Assembly (NCBI GenBank): GCA_937923945.1
Contig: CALDWC010000066.1
Coordinates: forward strand, 1 to 14,892
Source: an uncultured Treponema sp.
GTDB taxonomy: Bacteria; Spirochaetota; Spirochaetia; Treponematales; Treponemataceae
Length of the DNA stretch: 14,892 bases
Direction: 5' to 3'
Part shown: piece by piece, positions 1 through 6,245 of the stretch
How positions within the stretch are numbered: position 1 is the first letter of the stretch
Layout of the letters: the number at the start of each line of letters is the position of its first letter
The notes under the pieces: generated by a model
Told to the model about the DNA's origin: nothing
What the model saw: only the letters and a program-made list of their open reading frames with translations
Databases searched by the model: none
Translations under genes and position numbers: made by a program

Positions 1-367
1 ACGGCACTATAAAAATGCGATCTTTTGCGGTAGCAAAAGTCGACCGTTTAACAAGTCGCGCTATTTCAGCGGCGATGTTAAACGTTCTTTTTTTATCGGC
101 ATATTCTTGAGTATGCTCTGCCGAGTAATAAGTTTTAATTAAATAATCCGGTACCGCAGGATTGCGGCTGACATAGGGATTTTCAATTTTTGTACTCACC
201 GTTCCTCGCTTAATTTCCCGCTCAATGGTTCTACGATCACGATCCAAATGAGCTGCAATAGCTTTTACACTGTAGCCTTCTTTCAACAACAACTCAATAT
301 TGTATCGCTCGCGTTCACTGAGGTGCTTCCATTTTTTTTGTTTTTTGGTATCATTACCTTGGTTCAT
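1..367 (-). CDS. IS30-family transposase, N-terminal part (runs off the window edge)
   Basis: The ATG at 367-365 is preceded by GGAGG (374-378) at good spacing. The first 60 or so residues carry the IS30-type helix-turn-helix: a WKHLSERERYNIELLLKEG start, then the YSVKAIAAHLDRDRRTIERE recognition region and IKRGTV. This domain binds the element's terminal repeats; the DDE catalytic core would lie further on and is not in the window. From about residue 95 the reading (ADKKRTFNIAAEIARLV) no longer looks like IS30, where a KGR-type linker is expected, and coincides with a dispersed hairpin repeat at 45-84. The gene is therefore probably interrupted or replaced there and inactive. The IS30 assignment is firm for the N terminus; inactivation is an inference because the rest of the gene is outside the window. 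Confidence 0.8.
   Translation of the reverse strand, partial: MNQGNDTKKQKKWKHLSERERYNIELLLKEGYSVKAIAAHLDRDRRTIEREIKRGTVSTKIENPYVSRNPAVPDYLIKTYYSAEHTQEYADKKRTFNIAAEIARLVKRSTFATAKDRIFIVP
45..84. repeat. Dispersed hairpin repeat, copy 1
   Basis: The outer arms CGTTTAAC (45-52) and GTTAAACG (77-84) are inverted, and inner arms around 55-59 and 70-73 extend the stem with a GCTATTTCA-type loop. The 29-nt core 57-85 matches 14779-14807 in the same orientation at 28 of 29 positions. Read on the minus strand, both copies give the peptide FN(I/F)AAEIARLV, here fused in frame to the IS30 transposase. It looks like a REP-like, genome-dispersed palindromic element rather than a protein domain. Confidence 0.7.
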
Positions 368-378
368 CTGTATCCTCC

Positions 379-430
379 GGTTATTGTGGTTTTAATCTAT
401 TGTATAGATTTTGGCGGTTCAGGTGAACCA
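379..430 (-). promoter_or_regulatory. Transposase promoter region and two small palindromes
   Basis: Two palindromes lie upstream of the transposase start: AATCTAT-TGT-ATAGATT at 394-410 and GGTTCA-GG-TGAACC at 416-429. On the minus strand, TTCACC and TACAAT with a 17-nt spacer make a plausible promoter reading into the transposase. The left end of the insertion sequence probably lies in or just beyond this stretch, because the truncated reading frame on the other side opens at 427. Confidence 0.4.
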
Positions 431-732
431 CTTTTTTTCTCCCACACGGGCAATACATTTTACAAGTTACTGATGTTTTTGATGATGGGCTTGAGCTCTT
501 GACAGACTTCTTGGATAACTTGGAAGAAAATATCAGCTTATATAAAATCATGGAGCAAGCGATGGATGATATTGAAGAAGGTGAGTTTTTTTCAAAAGTA
601 AAAGCTGTTTTTACCATGAGCTCAAAAGTCGTTTTTATCAAGAAAACTTTAAAAGATCTGATTGATGAAATGTTCGGTAAAATATCATCGCAGATTCGCT
701 TGATAAAACACCGCATAAGAAGAAGGGGCTGA
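427..732 (+). pseudogene. 5'-truncated tail of an unknown gene beside the IS30 element
   Basis: An open frame runs from the stop codon at 424-426 to TGA at 730-732. It contains an internal TTG at 499 but no ribosome binding site. The protein reading is coherent: an acidic helical part (GLELLTDFLDNLEENISLYK), then a hydrophobic/basic part (SSKVVFIKKTLKDLIDE), ending in a very basic IKHRIRRRG tail. It has amino-acid composition typical of real protein and looks like the last 85 to 100 residues of a larger protein whose 5' part was lost at the boundary with the IS30 element. I do not recognise the family. It could still be translated as a short protein from 499, but nothing in the sequence supports a start. 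Confidence 0.45.
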
Positions 733-881
733 ATAATATATTTTAATACAACCGTTAATTTCAGTAGTCCAATAATTACCTCATGAACCGGTCAAGTTTT
801 GTTTTATGAACTGTAATCAAAAGCTCGCTTTTTATTGCCCTTTTCGCGAGTGAAAATACTTTGTATTGAAGGAGAAGTTTT

Positions 882-1157
882 ATGGCAAGGAATATCGGTT
901 TGATTGCGTGCAGCAGTCGAAAATTAGGAAAAGACAAGCCCGATAAAAAATTCCGCGCACAGGATATGTATATCGGCAATACATTTAAAAAATCAAAAAA
1001 TGAAGGATTGGTGAAGTTCGAGTGTGTTTCCGGAAAGATGGAATATAATTTACTGGATAAGGATACCGAAATTTCGTACTACAATGTTTATTTAGCCAAG
1101 CAAAATGCGGAATATAAAAAGATGTGGACACAAAAACGGCTGTGTACAAAAGTTTAA
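882..1157 (+). pseudogene. DUF6884-like (YaaA-related) protein, frameshifted near its end
   Basis: ATG at 882 follows a good AAGGAGAAG ribosome binding site (869-877). The start MARNIGLIACSSRKLGKD and the QDMYIGNTFKKS segment match the DUF6884 pattern of an N-terminal I/V-G-L-I/V-(S/A)-C-(S/T) strand followed by a KAxDMY-type motif. The later region (MEYNLLDKDTEISYYNVYLA) matches the family's YGLLDPDxxIxxYNxTL motif. The expected closing helix (WxxKVYxxL) is split: KKMWTQK is in this frame but VYKSL is in the frame at 1142-1156, so a single-base indel near 1130-1142 breaks the gene and the present frame ends in a stray RLCTKV. Proteins of this family often sit near restriction-modification and phage genes; their function is unknown. 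The family call comes from remembered motifs. Confidence 0.55.
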
Positions 1158-1363
1158 ACGCGCTTTTTGTAAAAGCAAATGAAAAATTTAATGCGGGACT
1201 CTTTGCGGAAGATTCCTTACTTGAGCATTTAAATATTTCCGATAAAACTTTATCTTCGATTATCAATGCATTGTATTACCCCGAATGTCCGTACGAGTTT
1301 AGCGTGTTACCAGTAGAAATATTAGGTTCAATTTACGAACGCTTTTTGGGAAAGGTTATTCGC
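1157..1363 (+). pseudogene. N-proximal fragment of a type IIG restriction-modification enzyme (Eco57I-like)
   Basis: This frame reads ANEKFNAGLFAED, then YYPECPYEFSVLPVEILG and SIYERFLGKVIR. That is the highly characteristic segment just before the methyltransferase motifs of large type IIG or BREX-PglX-like enzymes, where it is normally followed by a GHR/VYYTP(x)YIVDYIV region. Here the resemblance stops at the arginine ending at 1363, and the frame continues through unrelated sequence (FRLMNRLLAFVF) to a stop at 1472-1474. No catalytic NPPF motif is left. The fragment joins directly to the DUF6884-like gene by a frame change near 1140, which implies an additional deletion. A possible C-terminal tail of the same enzyme lies beyond the HindIII-like cassette at 3340-3456. 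Confidence 0.6.
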
Positions 1364-1405
1364 TTTAGATTGATGAATAGACTACTAGCATTTGTCTTTA
1401 AATTG

Positions 1406-1414
1406 TGTTATACT
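1406..1414 (+). promoter_or_regulatory. Possible extended -10 promoter of the HindIII-like cassette
   Basis: TGT-TATACT at 1406-1414 is an extended -10 element with only a poor -35 (TAGCAT at 1386-1391). It lies just inside the point where the type IIG similarity ends, about 130 bases before the endonuclease start, and is the best promoter candidate for the cassette. Confidence 0.35.
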
Positions 1415-1542
1415 CAGTTTTATTTAGTTCCTTTGTATATTCATAGAAGACTTTCGTTAAAAGTCGACTGTTAAATTTTATGATACTGAGTAACTAATCT
1501 TTTTTAATCTTTATTTTGGAGAAGGGTGTAATAGCATATAGT

Positions 1543-2334
1543 ATGAAATTTAATGATCTATGTGAATTGATAAAACGCCTATCCGTAACACAGCCGTTTC
1601 AAGAAGCCGGTAAAACGCTTGAGAAAACTATATTTGCTTGTTCGCATGATGAGTTTTTACCGCTTATTACGGAAGTTGGAATTATTCCCGAACACATTGT
1701 TCACGATTCAACCGAGGAAAAATTATATTCAAAAGCTTCCGATATTGTATTGGCAAAATGCTTTCATGAAGTCGGTTTGAAATCACTTGTCCTTCGAGAG
1801 CGAAGCAATAGTGCTGATGTAGAAGCGGTAAGCCGATTTCACAACTATTCACTTGTAGGTGATGCAAAATCTTTTCGTTTAAGCCGTACGGCAAAGAATC
1901 AAAAAGACTTTAAAGTTGAATCAATGGCACACTGGCGTGGGGATAATGATTACGCTGTTTTAGTTTGTCCCTATTTTCAATATCCAAAGTCAATGAGCCA
2001 AATTTATGGACAAGCATTAAATAATAACATTGCATTATTTTCATGGGAGTATTTTTTCATTCTCATAAAAAACGATATAAAAGAAACGGAAAAAATAAAT
2101 CTTTCATCTCTATGGACACAGAGTGAATTTATCGGTCGGGATACAACTGTTGCCGATAAGAATAATTGCTTTTTCCCGCAGCAGAATAAAAATTTTTGTG
2201 AGTGTATTAAACTCTCTGATAAAATTTTTGCAGAGCAAATGTCTTCATTCAAGCAATCAATAATAGAACGGGGTGAGGCGGAAATAGATTATTGGAGGCA
2301 GAGAATTGAGACGATAAAAATGTACTCAAAATAA
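1543..2334 (+). pseudogene. HindIII-like type II restriction endonuclease, with premature stop
   Basis: The protein matches HindIII over nearly its whole length. Landmarks are STEEKLYSKASDIVLAKCF, the run DAKSFRLSRTAKNQKDFKV, DYAVLVCPYFQYP and NIALFSWEYF. HindIII cuts A^AGCTT; its catalytic Asp108/Lys110 correspond to the D-A-K at residues 107-109 here. The start at ATG 1543 aligns with the HindIII N terminus; the alternative TTG at 1516 overlaps the only GGAGAAGG and adds ten unconserved residues. Spacing from that GGAG to 1543 is long, about 17 nt. The frame is stopped by TAA at 2332-2334, but the same frame reads on as QAITELISALKLNEKI to TGA at 2416-2418, resembling the HindIII C-terminal helix. 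The 263-aa product thus lacks about 27 residues. All core active-site residues remain, so residual activity cannot be ruled out. Confidence 0.85.
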
Positions 2335-2418
2335 CAGGCAATTACTGAATTGATTTCTGCTTTAAAACTTAACGAAAAAATTAATGCAATTATAAAGTTC
2401 ACGGATTCTTTAAGGTGA
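2335..2418 (+). pseudogene. Cut-off C-terminal helix of the HindIII-like endonuclease
   Basis: This is the in-frame continuation after the TAA at 2332-2334. It gives 27 codons (QAITELISALKLNEK, then INAIIKFTDSLR) and a TGA at 2416-2418, four bases before the methyltransferase ATG. Such tight spacing is typical of an original gene end in a two-gene restriction-modification operon, so the TAA is more likely a nonsense mutation than the native stop. Confidence 0.55.
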
Positions 2419-2422
2419 TGCC

Positions 2423-3340
2423 ATGGAGTTAAATACTATCTACTTAGGCGACGCAATTAAACTCATAAAAAAAATTAACGATAATTCTATCCATTTAATT
2501 TTAAGTGATATTCCCTATGGAATTAGTTTTGATGACTGGGATGTTTTGCATAATAATACCAATAGTGCCTTGCTTGGAAGTAGTCCTGCTCAAGCGAAGA
2601 GCGGGGCTGTTTTTAAAAAGCGAGGGAAACCTTTGAACGGCTGGTCGGAAGAAGATAAATTTATCGGTGAACAGTACTATGAATGGGTTGCACAGTGGGC
2701 TGGAGATTGGCTTCGTGTTTTGAAACCAGGTGCAAGTGCACTTGTATTTGCCGGCAGAAGACTCAGCCCTCGATGCGTATGTGCATTTGAAGATGTGGGA
2801 TTCACATTTAAAGATATGATTGCATGGAATAAAGGAAAAGCCGCACATCGTGCACAACGATTAAGCCTCGTCTATGAGCGACGTAATGATGTATCATCGG
2901 CACAAAAATGGAACGGCTGGAAGCTTGGAAACTTGCGTCCGGTTTTTGAACCGATTTTATGGTTTCAAAAACCATATAAAATTGGAGGAACGCTTGCAGA
3001 TAATATGCTTGAAAATGGAGTCGGAGCATATAATGAACAGATTTTCAAAAATTACGGATTGGAACCTAATAACGCTTTTTCCATCACGCCATCACTTTCC
3101 GATACAGGAATGCATCCGACACAAAAGCCACTTAACCTGATGAAACTATTAATAGAATTAACGACGGTAGAAAATCAAATTGTGCTTGACCCGTTTTGCG
3201 GAAGTGGAACAACACTTGCAGCCGCCTTGATTGCAAACCGAAACTATATTGGTATGGAGCAAGATGAAACTTTTTATCATACTGCAGTACAACGCCTTGA
3301 AGCCATCAGAGACGGAAAGCAACCTTTGTTGTTTTCGTAA
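2423..3340 (+). CDS. HindIII-like DNA adenine N6-methyltransferase (beta class)
   Basis: The 305-aa protein is the partner of the HindIII-like endonuclease and should methylate adenine in AAGCTT. The catalytic motif IV is DIPY at residues 29-32 (SDIPYGISFDDWDVL), and the AdoMet-binding motif I is DPFCGSGTT at 256-264, so motif IV precedes motif I as in the beta class. M.HindIII-like landmarks include GKPLNGWSEEDK, WLRVLKPGASALVFAGR, the HRAQRLSLVYERR stretch and NLRPVFEPILWFQKPYK. AAGGTG at 2412-2417 serves as ribosome binding site and overlaps the endonuclease reading frame's end, so the pair was translationally linked. All key motifs are intact and the length is near that of the family (about 300 residues). 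It is probably active even if the endonuclease is not. The window contains AAGCTT sites, for example at 1733, 2921 (within this gene), 4192, 4644, 7861 and 9416. Confidence 0.92.
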   Translation: MELNTIYLGDAIKLIKKINDNSIHLILSDIPYGISFDDWDVLHNNTNSALLGSSPAQAKSGAVFKKRGKPLNGWSEEDKFIGEQYYEWVAQWAGDWLRVLKPGASALVFAGRRLSPRCVCAFEDVGFTFKDMIAWNKGKAAHRAQRLSLVYERRNDVSSAQKWNGWKLGNLRPVFEPILWFQKPYKIGGTLADNMLENGVGAYNEQIFKNYGLEPNNAFSITPSLSDTGMHPTQKPLNLMKLLIELTTVENQIVLDPFCGSGTTLAAALIANRNYIGMEQDETFYHTAVQRLEAIRDGKQPLLFS

Positions 3341-3456
3341 TGCAGTGTGTCGATATTTTAGACGGACAGATAAACAGCGCCGTGTATGAGCTATACGGCT
3401 TGAGCGAAGCGGAAAAGAGTAGCTTTAATGTAATCGATGTGATATCATTTCATTGA
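3340..3456 (+). pseudogene. C-terminal tail fragment of a type IIG restriction enzyme
   Basis: The ATG overlaps the methyltransferase stop (TAATG). The 38-residue reading contains DILDGQINSAVYELYGLSEA, matching the closing helix of type IIG enzymes and other specificity-domain proteins, where (I/L)DxxVYxLYGLTxEE is the standard ending. It then runs into an unconserved tail to TGA at 3454-3456. It could be translated from 3340, but as a remnant it makes sense only as the last exposed piece of the enzyme whose N-proximal part is at 1157-1363. Confidence 0.5.
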
Positions 3457-3473
3457 CTGGAGTATATTAAATT

Positions 3474-4190
3474 ATGGATAGTTTAAAAAAATTTTCACTT
3501 AGCCAAGAGATTGCAATTATAGTTGACCAGATTAAACGCGGACTTGCAGAAATACAATTATTAAAGTATACAGAAAGATATACTGATGAAAACTATTTTG
3601 CAATTTTTCAATTTCTTTCTACCGGATTTGAACGCTTGTTAAAATATGCTATATGCTATAGTTATTGGCAAAACGAAGAACAGTTTCCAAATTTTAAAGA
3701 ACAAAATTTGCTTCACCATGATATCATAGTATTGTTAAAAATGTTTGTCGAAAATTATTTTTCAACTGCTAATATTCCGGCAAAAATAGCTGATTATAAG
3801 TTTCTAACTAAGAATAATGAGCTTAAACAGATGTTGTCGGTTTTATCCAACTTTGGGAAAAATGGCAGATATGATAACTTCAATATCGTAGATAATCACA
3901 AATGTATATCGAATGTCTTTACTACTTGGAATTCTTTGATAACTCATTATATTGAAAGTTTACCGGATTTAAATAATAGCAACGATGAACAGTATAGGAA
4001 TACCGAAGTTGCAAAACATTTTGTATCACTTTTTGAACGATTTACAAGAGCAATTTTTAGGCAGTTTGCTTTCGGCTCAAAAAATCCTGCATCGCGGGAT
4101 GATGGATATTATAACCATTTTTATATGTTGAATGATGATGAACTTGGAAACACTGATTACTTTAAAGCAGTATACTGTCAATGCTATTAA
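3474..4190 (+). CDS. Uncharacterised protein next to the restriction-modification cassette
   Basis: This is a 238-aa, mostly helical, soluble protein without signal peptide or membrane segment. GGAG at 3459-3462 lies 11 nt before the ATG, slightly far. Landmarks are FQFLSTGFERLLKYAICYSY (47-66), HHDIIVLLKMF (81-91), the NFGKNGRYDNFNIV patch (126-139) and a terminal YMLNDDELGNTDY (217-229). The STGxERLLK plus HD(I/L)xxLL pattern recalls all-helical proteins that accompany nucleotidyltransferases or mobile-island genes, including HEPN-like families. I cannot find a convincing Rx4-6H motif, so the HEPN idea is weak. Its place directly after a restriction-modification cassette suggests an accessory or defence role, but that is inference from position only. 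The frame appears intact at both ends. Confidence 0.6.
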   Translation: MDSLKKFSLSQEIAIIVDQIKRGLAEIQLLKYTERYTDENYFAIFQFLSTGFERLLKYAICYSYWQNEEQFPNFKEQNLLHHDIIVLLKMFVENYFSTANIPAKIADYKFLTKNNELKQMLSVLSNFGKNGRYDNFNIVDNHKCISNVFTTWNSLITHYIESLPDLNNSNDEQYRNTEVAKHFVSLFERFTRAIFRQFAFGSKNPASRDDGYYNHFYMLNDDELGNTDYFKAVYCQCY

Positions 4191-4247
4191 CAAGCTTTGC
4201 AAACCAGCAAAATTAAATCTGTGTAGCCCCCATCCAAAAATAAAAAA

Positions 4248-4280
4248 GCCCCATTTTGTTACGCGTACACAAAACGGGGC
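4248..4280 (-). terminator. Hairpin terminator, minus strand
   Basis: GCCCC-A-TTTTGT (4248-4259) pairs with ACAAAA-C-GGGGC (4269-4280), a 12-bp stem with one mismatch. The A-rich tract at 4236-4247 becomes a T-rich run after the hairpin on the minus strand, so it would stop leftward transcription coming from the HU-HIG gene region. It may also help to insulate the rightward gene ending at 4190. Confidence 0.65.
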
Positions 4281-4511
4281 ACTCAGATTAAAATTTATTT
4301 ACTGCTTGCTTTAAATGGCAAGTTCATCGGCTTTATTTTTTATTAACTTTATTTTCGTCGGCTTAAAAAGCCGATATCATATAAATATTTTTTGTATAAT
4401 CGGTATGCCGGTTTATCTATTGTATCTGTTATCATTCGGCATAGCTTTCAATTATGAGTATGCCTTTCAATAAATCGTTTTTCGTATCGACGAGTGTCTC
4501 GCCGCTTATTC
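4281..4511 (-). other. Small coding-like fragments and a hairpin, no complete gene
   Basis: On the minus strand one open frame ends GETLVDTKNDLLKGILIIES to a TGA at 4434-4432. A second frame starts at ATG 4435, overlapping that TGA by four bases (ATGA), and runs 28 codons (DKPAYRLYKKYLYDIG) to TAA at 4351-4349. Both have natural-looking composition and may be the joined ends of a decayed gene pair. TCGGCTT/AAGCCGA forms a 7-bp hairpin at about 4359-4376. No family is recognised. Confidence 0.3.
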
Positions 4512-4802
4512 TTATTTTTTGGTAAAGGAAATATCGGACAATTCTTTTTTCAGTTCGGGGGAAGGAGTAAAAAGCACCCGGAGATTTTTTATATCCTGTG
4601 CTGAAACATCTTCTTCTTTTTCGTGTCCTTCGGAGCTGAACGAAAGCTTAAAAATGCCGAAACCGTCAAGCCGTATTTTATTTGAGTTTTTCAAATAAAA
4701 GGGCATTTTGTTCAACAAACTTTCAATTACCGCTCTGACATCCGCAGGTGTCAGGGTACATGTTTTCGAAATCTCATTCGCCAATTGCCGAAAGACGTGC
4801 AC
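4512..4802 (-). pseudogene. HU-HIG / histone-like DNA-binding protein, N-terminally truncated
   Basis: The 96-aa reading has the HU-like core of the Bacteroidetes/spirochaete HU-HIG group: FRQLANEISKTCTLTPADVR, then VIESLLNKMPFYLKNSNKIR, LDGFGIFKLSFSSEG and the terminal LRVLFTPSPELKKEL. Such proteins bind and bend DNA and are usually about 120 to 150 residues, with an extra N-terminal strand pair (a YYPRxV-type stretch) before the helices. Here that part is missing: the first possible start is a GTG at 4802 with no ribosome binding site, and the sequence beyond 4803 looks instead like coding remnants of the opposite strand. The gene is best read as 5'-truncated by a rearrangement near 4800. 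The C-terminal half is intact. Confidence 0.6.
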
Positions 4803-5014
4803 AAGTGCGTTTTTAAGCGCAGGACAAAAAGCTGCAAGTTTGTCCAGCCGCGTGGAGAAACTTGCAGCAGAGCGACGTATATGTCGGCCGCCTTATACAG
4901 GCTGCCGTTCGGGAAACGCACAAAGCGGATAAAATGATACGGGAATTAACGAAAGAGCTGCGCTTGGAATGGGGGGCTTATAAGTTGTGCAGTGAAATTG
5001 CTCGGAACAATTAA
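4801..5014 (+). pseudogene. Frameshifted remnant of an unknown gene
   Basis: In one plus-strand frame the stretch 4801-4877 reads AGQKAASLSSRVEKLAAE, a clear amphipathic helix. In another frame, 4868-5014 reads SDVYVGRLIQAAVRETHKAD, then MIRELTKELRLEWGAYKLC and a stop at 5012-5014. Both pieces have natural composition and together look like the C-terminal 65 to 70 residues of one helical protein broken by a frameshift near 4870-4880. The family is not recognised. The remnant abuts the truncated HU-HIG gene in tail-to-head fashion, marking a recombination joint near 4800. Confidence 0.35.
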
Positions 5015-5186
5015 CACAATAAAAATAAAAAAGCTAAACATGAAAACATAAAACAAAAGCAAAGAAGCTATTGAAAAAACATCAGCTTAAAATTGAAAAT
5101 AGAGAAAGTTTGCAAGGTAAAAGAGCAGGTAAAAAAAATACTTCGTGAAAAAGTATACCGCGTTTTCTTAAGAATAGAATTATCAG
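5015..5186. other. A-rich intergenic region without a recognisable gene
   Basis: A very A-rich plus strand with only short lysine-rich frames broken by stops. I see no promoter of quality and no RNA gene. It separates the decayed left island from the end of the minus-strand operon. Confidence 0.5.
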
Positions 5187-5219
5187 TAATGAGGAGAAAA
5201 TCAAGTTTTCTCCTCATTA
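5187..5219. terminator. Operon terminator hairpin
   Basis: TAATGAGGAGAAAA (5187-5200) and TTTTCTCCTCATTA (5206-5219) form a perfect 14-bp stem with loop TCAAG. It lies 25 bases beyond the stop of the last gene of the minus-strand operon. The T-run is inside the stem rather than after it, so it may act also as an RNA-stabilising 3' end. Confidence 0.7.
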
Positions 5220-5244
5220 GAATTTGTTCAAATATGTAGGCAAA

Positions 5245-6231
5245 TTAGGCAAAACTTTTTTTGAGTTCATCAAACGAAACTTCACCGGAAATTTCGTGTA
5301 CTTTGATATGTGCATTCAATACTTTAAAAAGGAAGTTTGTAATTTTATCGACACTTAACGGATCGGTTTTTTCTCCATTTGATTTTACCAATGAATATTG
5401 CTTTAATACCTGCGAACCCAAACTTCCCGAAATGATGAGAAAGTGATTTTCAAGTTTATCTAAATTGACCAGATCGCTGACAAGGACACGGCTTGCAATG
5501 CTATAACTATTAACGAGCGTTTTTGTTCCGTCATCGGCATTGAGAACACTTGTTTGGGTATCATGTACCATATCCATTTTGATTTTACCAGTGTGTAATT
5601 TTTCAGGCTCACCTTTATATAGTGATCCTAAATCGGCAAGCGATAGATTCCAAAATTCAGTTCCCGGTAAAAATGACATCGGCTCCACTGAAAAAGCTGT
5701 CGGATAAAGAAGATAATTTATCCCGTTTGCATTTACTTCCGGCGCATTAAAAGTGCCAAGCATACAAGAATTTATCAAAAGTTTTTTCGTTGCAAAAACG
5801 CCGCCCAATACGACCGTATTTTCCAGTTGTACTTCAGTACCATAAATAGATCCTGCGACAAAACAATTTTTGAGTTTTATTGAAGGAGCATTTATATCAG
5901 CGCCGAATATACAGTACGATGATGCAAGTAGTGCAACAATGCTTCCTGAACTTGCAAGCGATTTATAAAAATACAAAAGTCCCGTACTGTCATTTTTTAC
6001 ATGGAGCTCCTTGCTTGCAAAAACCGCTTTCTTAAAATCGGCAGGACCGTTATTGATTTCAATACTGTTTGCATATATTGGACCTTCTACGATAACATTG
6101 CTGTCAACGGTTATGCTTTGATCAAGCTCCGCGGTGTTTTTAGGCAGAATACCGGTTGAAACTAAATTGTCTTTTAAGGTTATCGTGTTTGAACCGAAGT
6201 TCACCTGTTTTATTTCTTTTAAGTCTTTCAT
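5245..6231 (-). CDS. Bactofilin-like beta-repeat protein
   Basis: The 328-aa protein starts at ATG 6231, preceded by GGAG seven bases upstream; a TTG at 6243 overlaps that site and is not the start. Residues 38-175 form a run of short beta repeats of the bactofilin type: ITVDSNVIVEGPIYANSIEI, a KAVFASKELHVKN segment, INAPSIKLKNCFVAGSIYG, VQLENTVVLGGVFATKKLLI and LGTFNAPEVNANG. Bactofilins are right-handed beta helices that polymerise without nucleotide and scaffold membrane or wall-linked complexes. This protein is longer than typical bactofilins (100 to 200 residues), with an extra alpha/beta C-terminal domain (about 180-328) that I do not recognise. It lacks a membrane segment. It is the last gene of the operon, 14 bases after the preceding stop. 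The assignment rests on the repeat pattern; a different polymer-forming beta-helix family is possible. Confidence 0.55.
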   Translation of the reverse strand: MKDLKEIKQVNFGSNTITLKDNLVSTGILPKNTAELDQSITVDSNVIVEGPIYANSIEINNGPADFKKAVFASKELHVKNDSTGLLYFYKSLASSGSIVALLASSYCIFGADINAPSIKLKNCFVAGSIYGTEVQLENTVVLGGVFATKKLLINSCMLGTFNAPEVNANGINYLLYPTAFSVEPMSFLPGTEFWNLSLADLGSLYKGEPEKLHTGKIKMDMVHDTQTSVLNADDGTKTLVNSYSIASRVLVSDLVNLDKLENHFLIISGSLGSQVLKQYSLVKSNGEKTDPLSVDKITNFLFKVLNAHIKVHEISGEVSFDELKKSFA

Positions 6232-6245
6232 AGTTATCTCCAATT

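Noticed and set aside
35..1470. Similarity of AAAAGTCGAC at about 35-44 and 1456-1465 as a target-site or repeat end
   Set aside because: Only about 13 bases match, the flanks differ, and no third copy is seen.
1413..1490. ACTCAGT and ACTGAGT as possible inverted ends of the HindIII-like cassette
   Set aside because: Only seven bases, about 70 apart, and not found at the right end of the cassette near 3340; likely chance.
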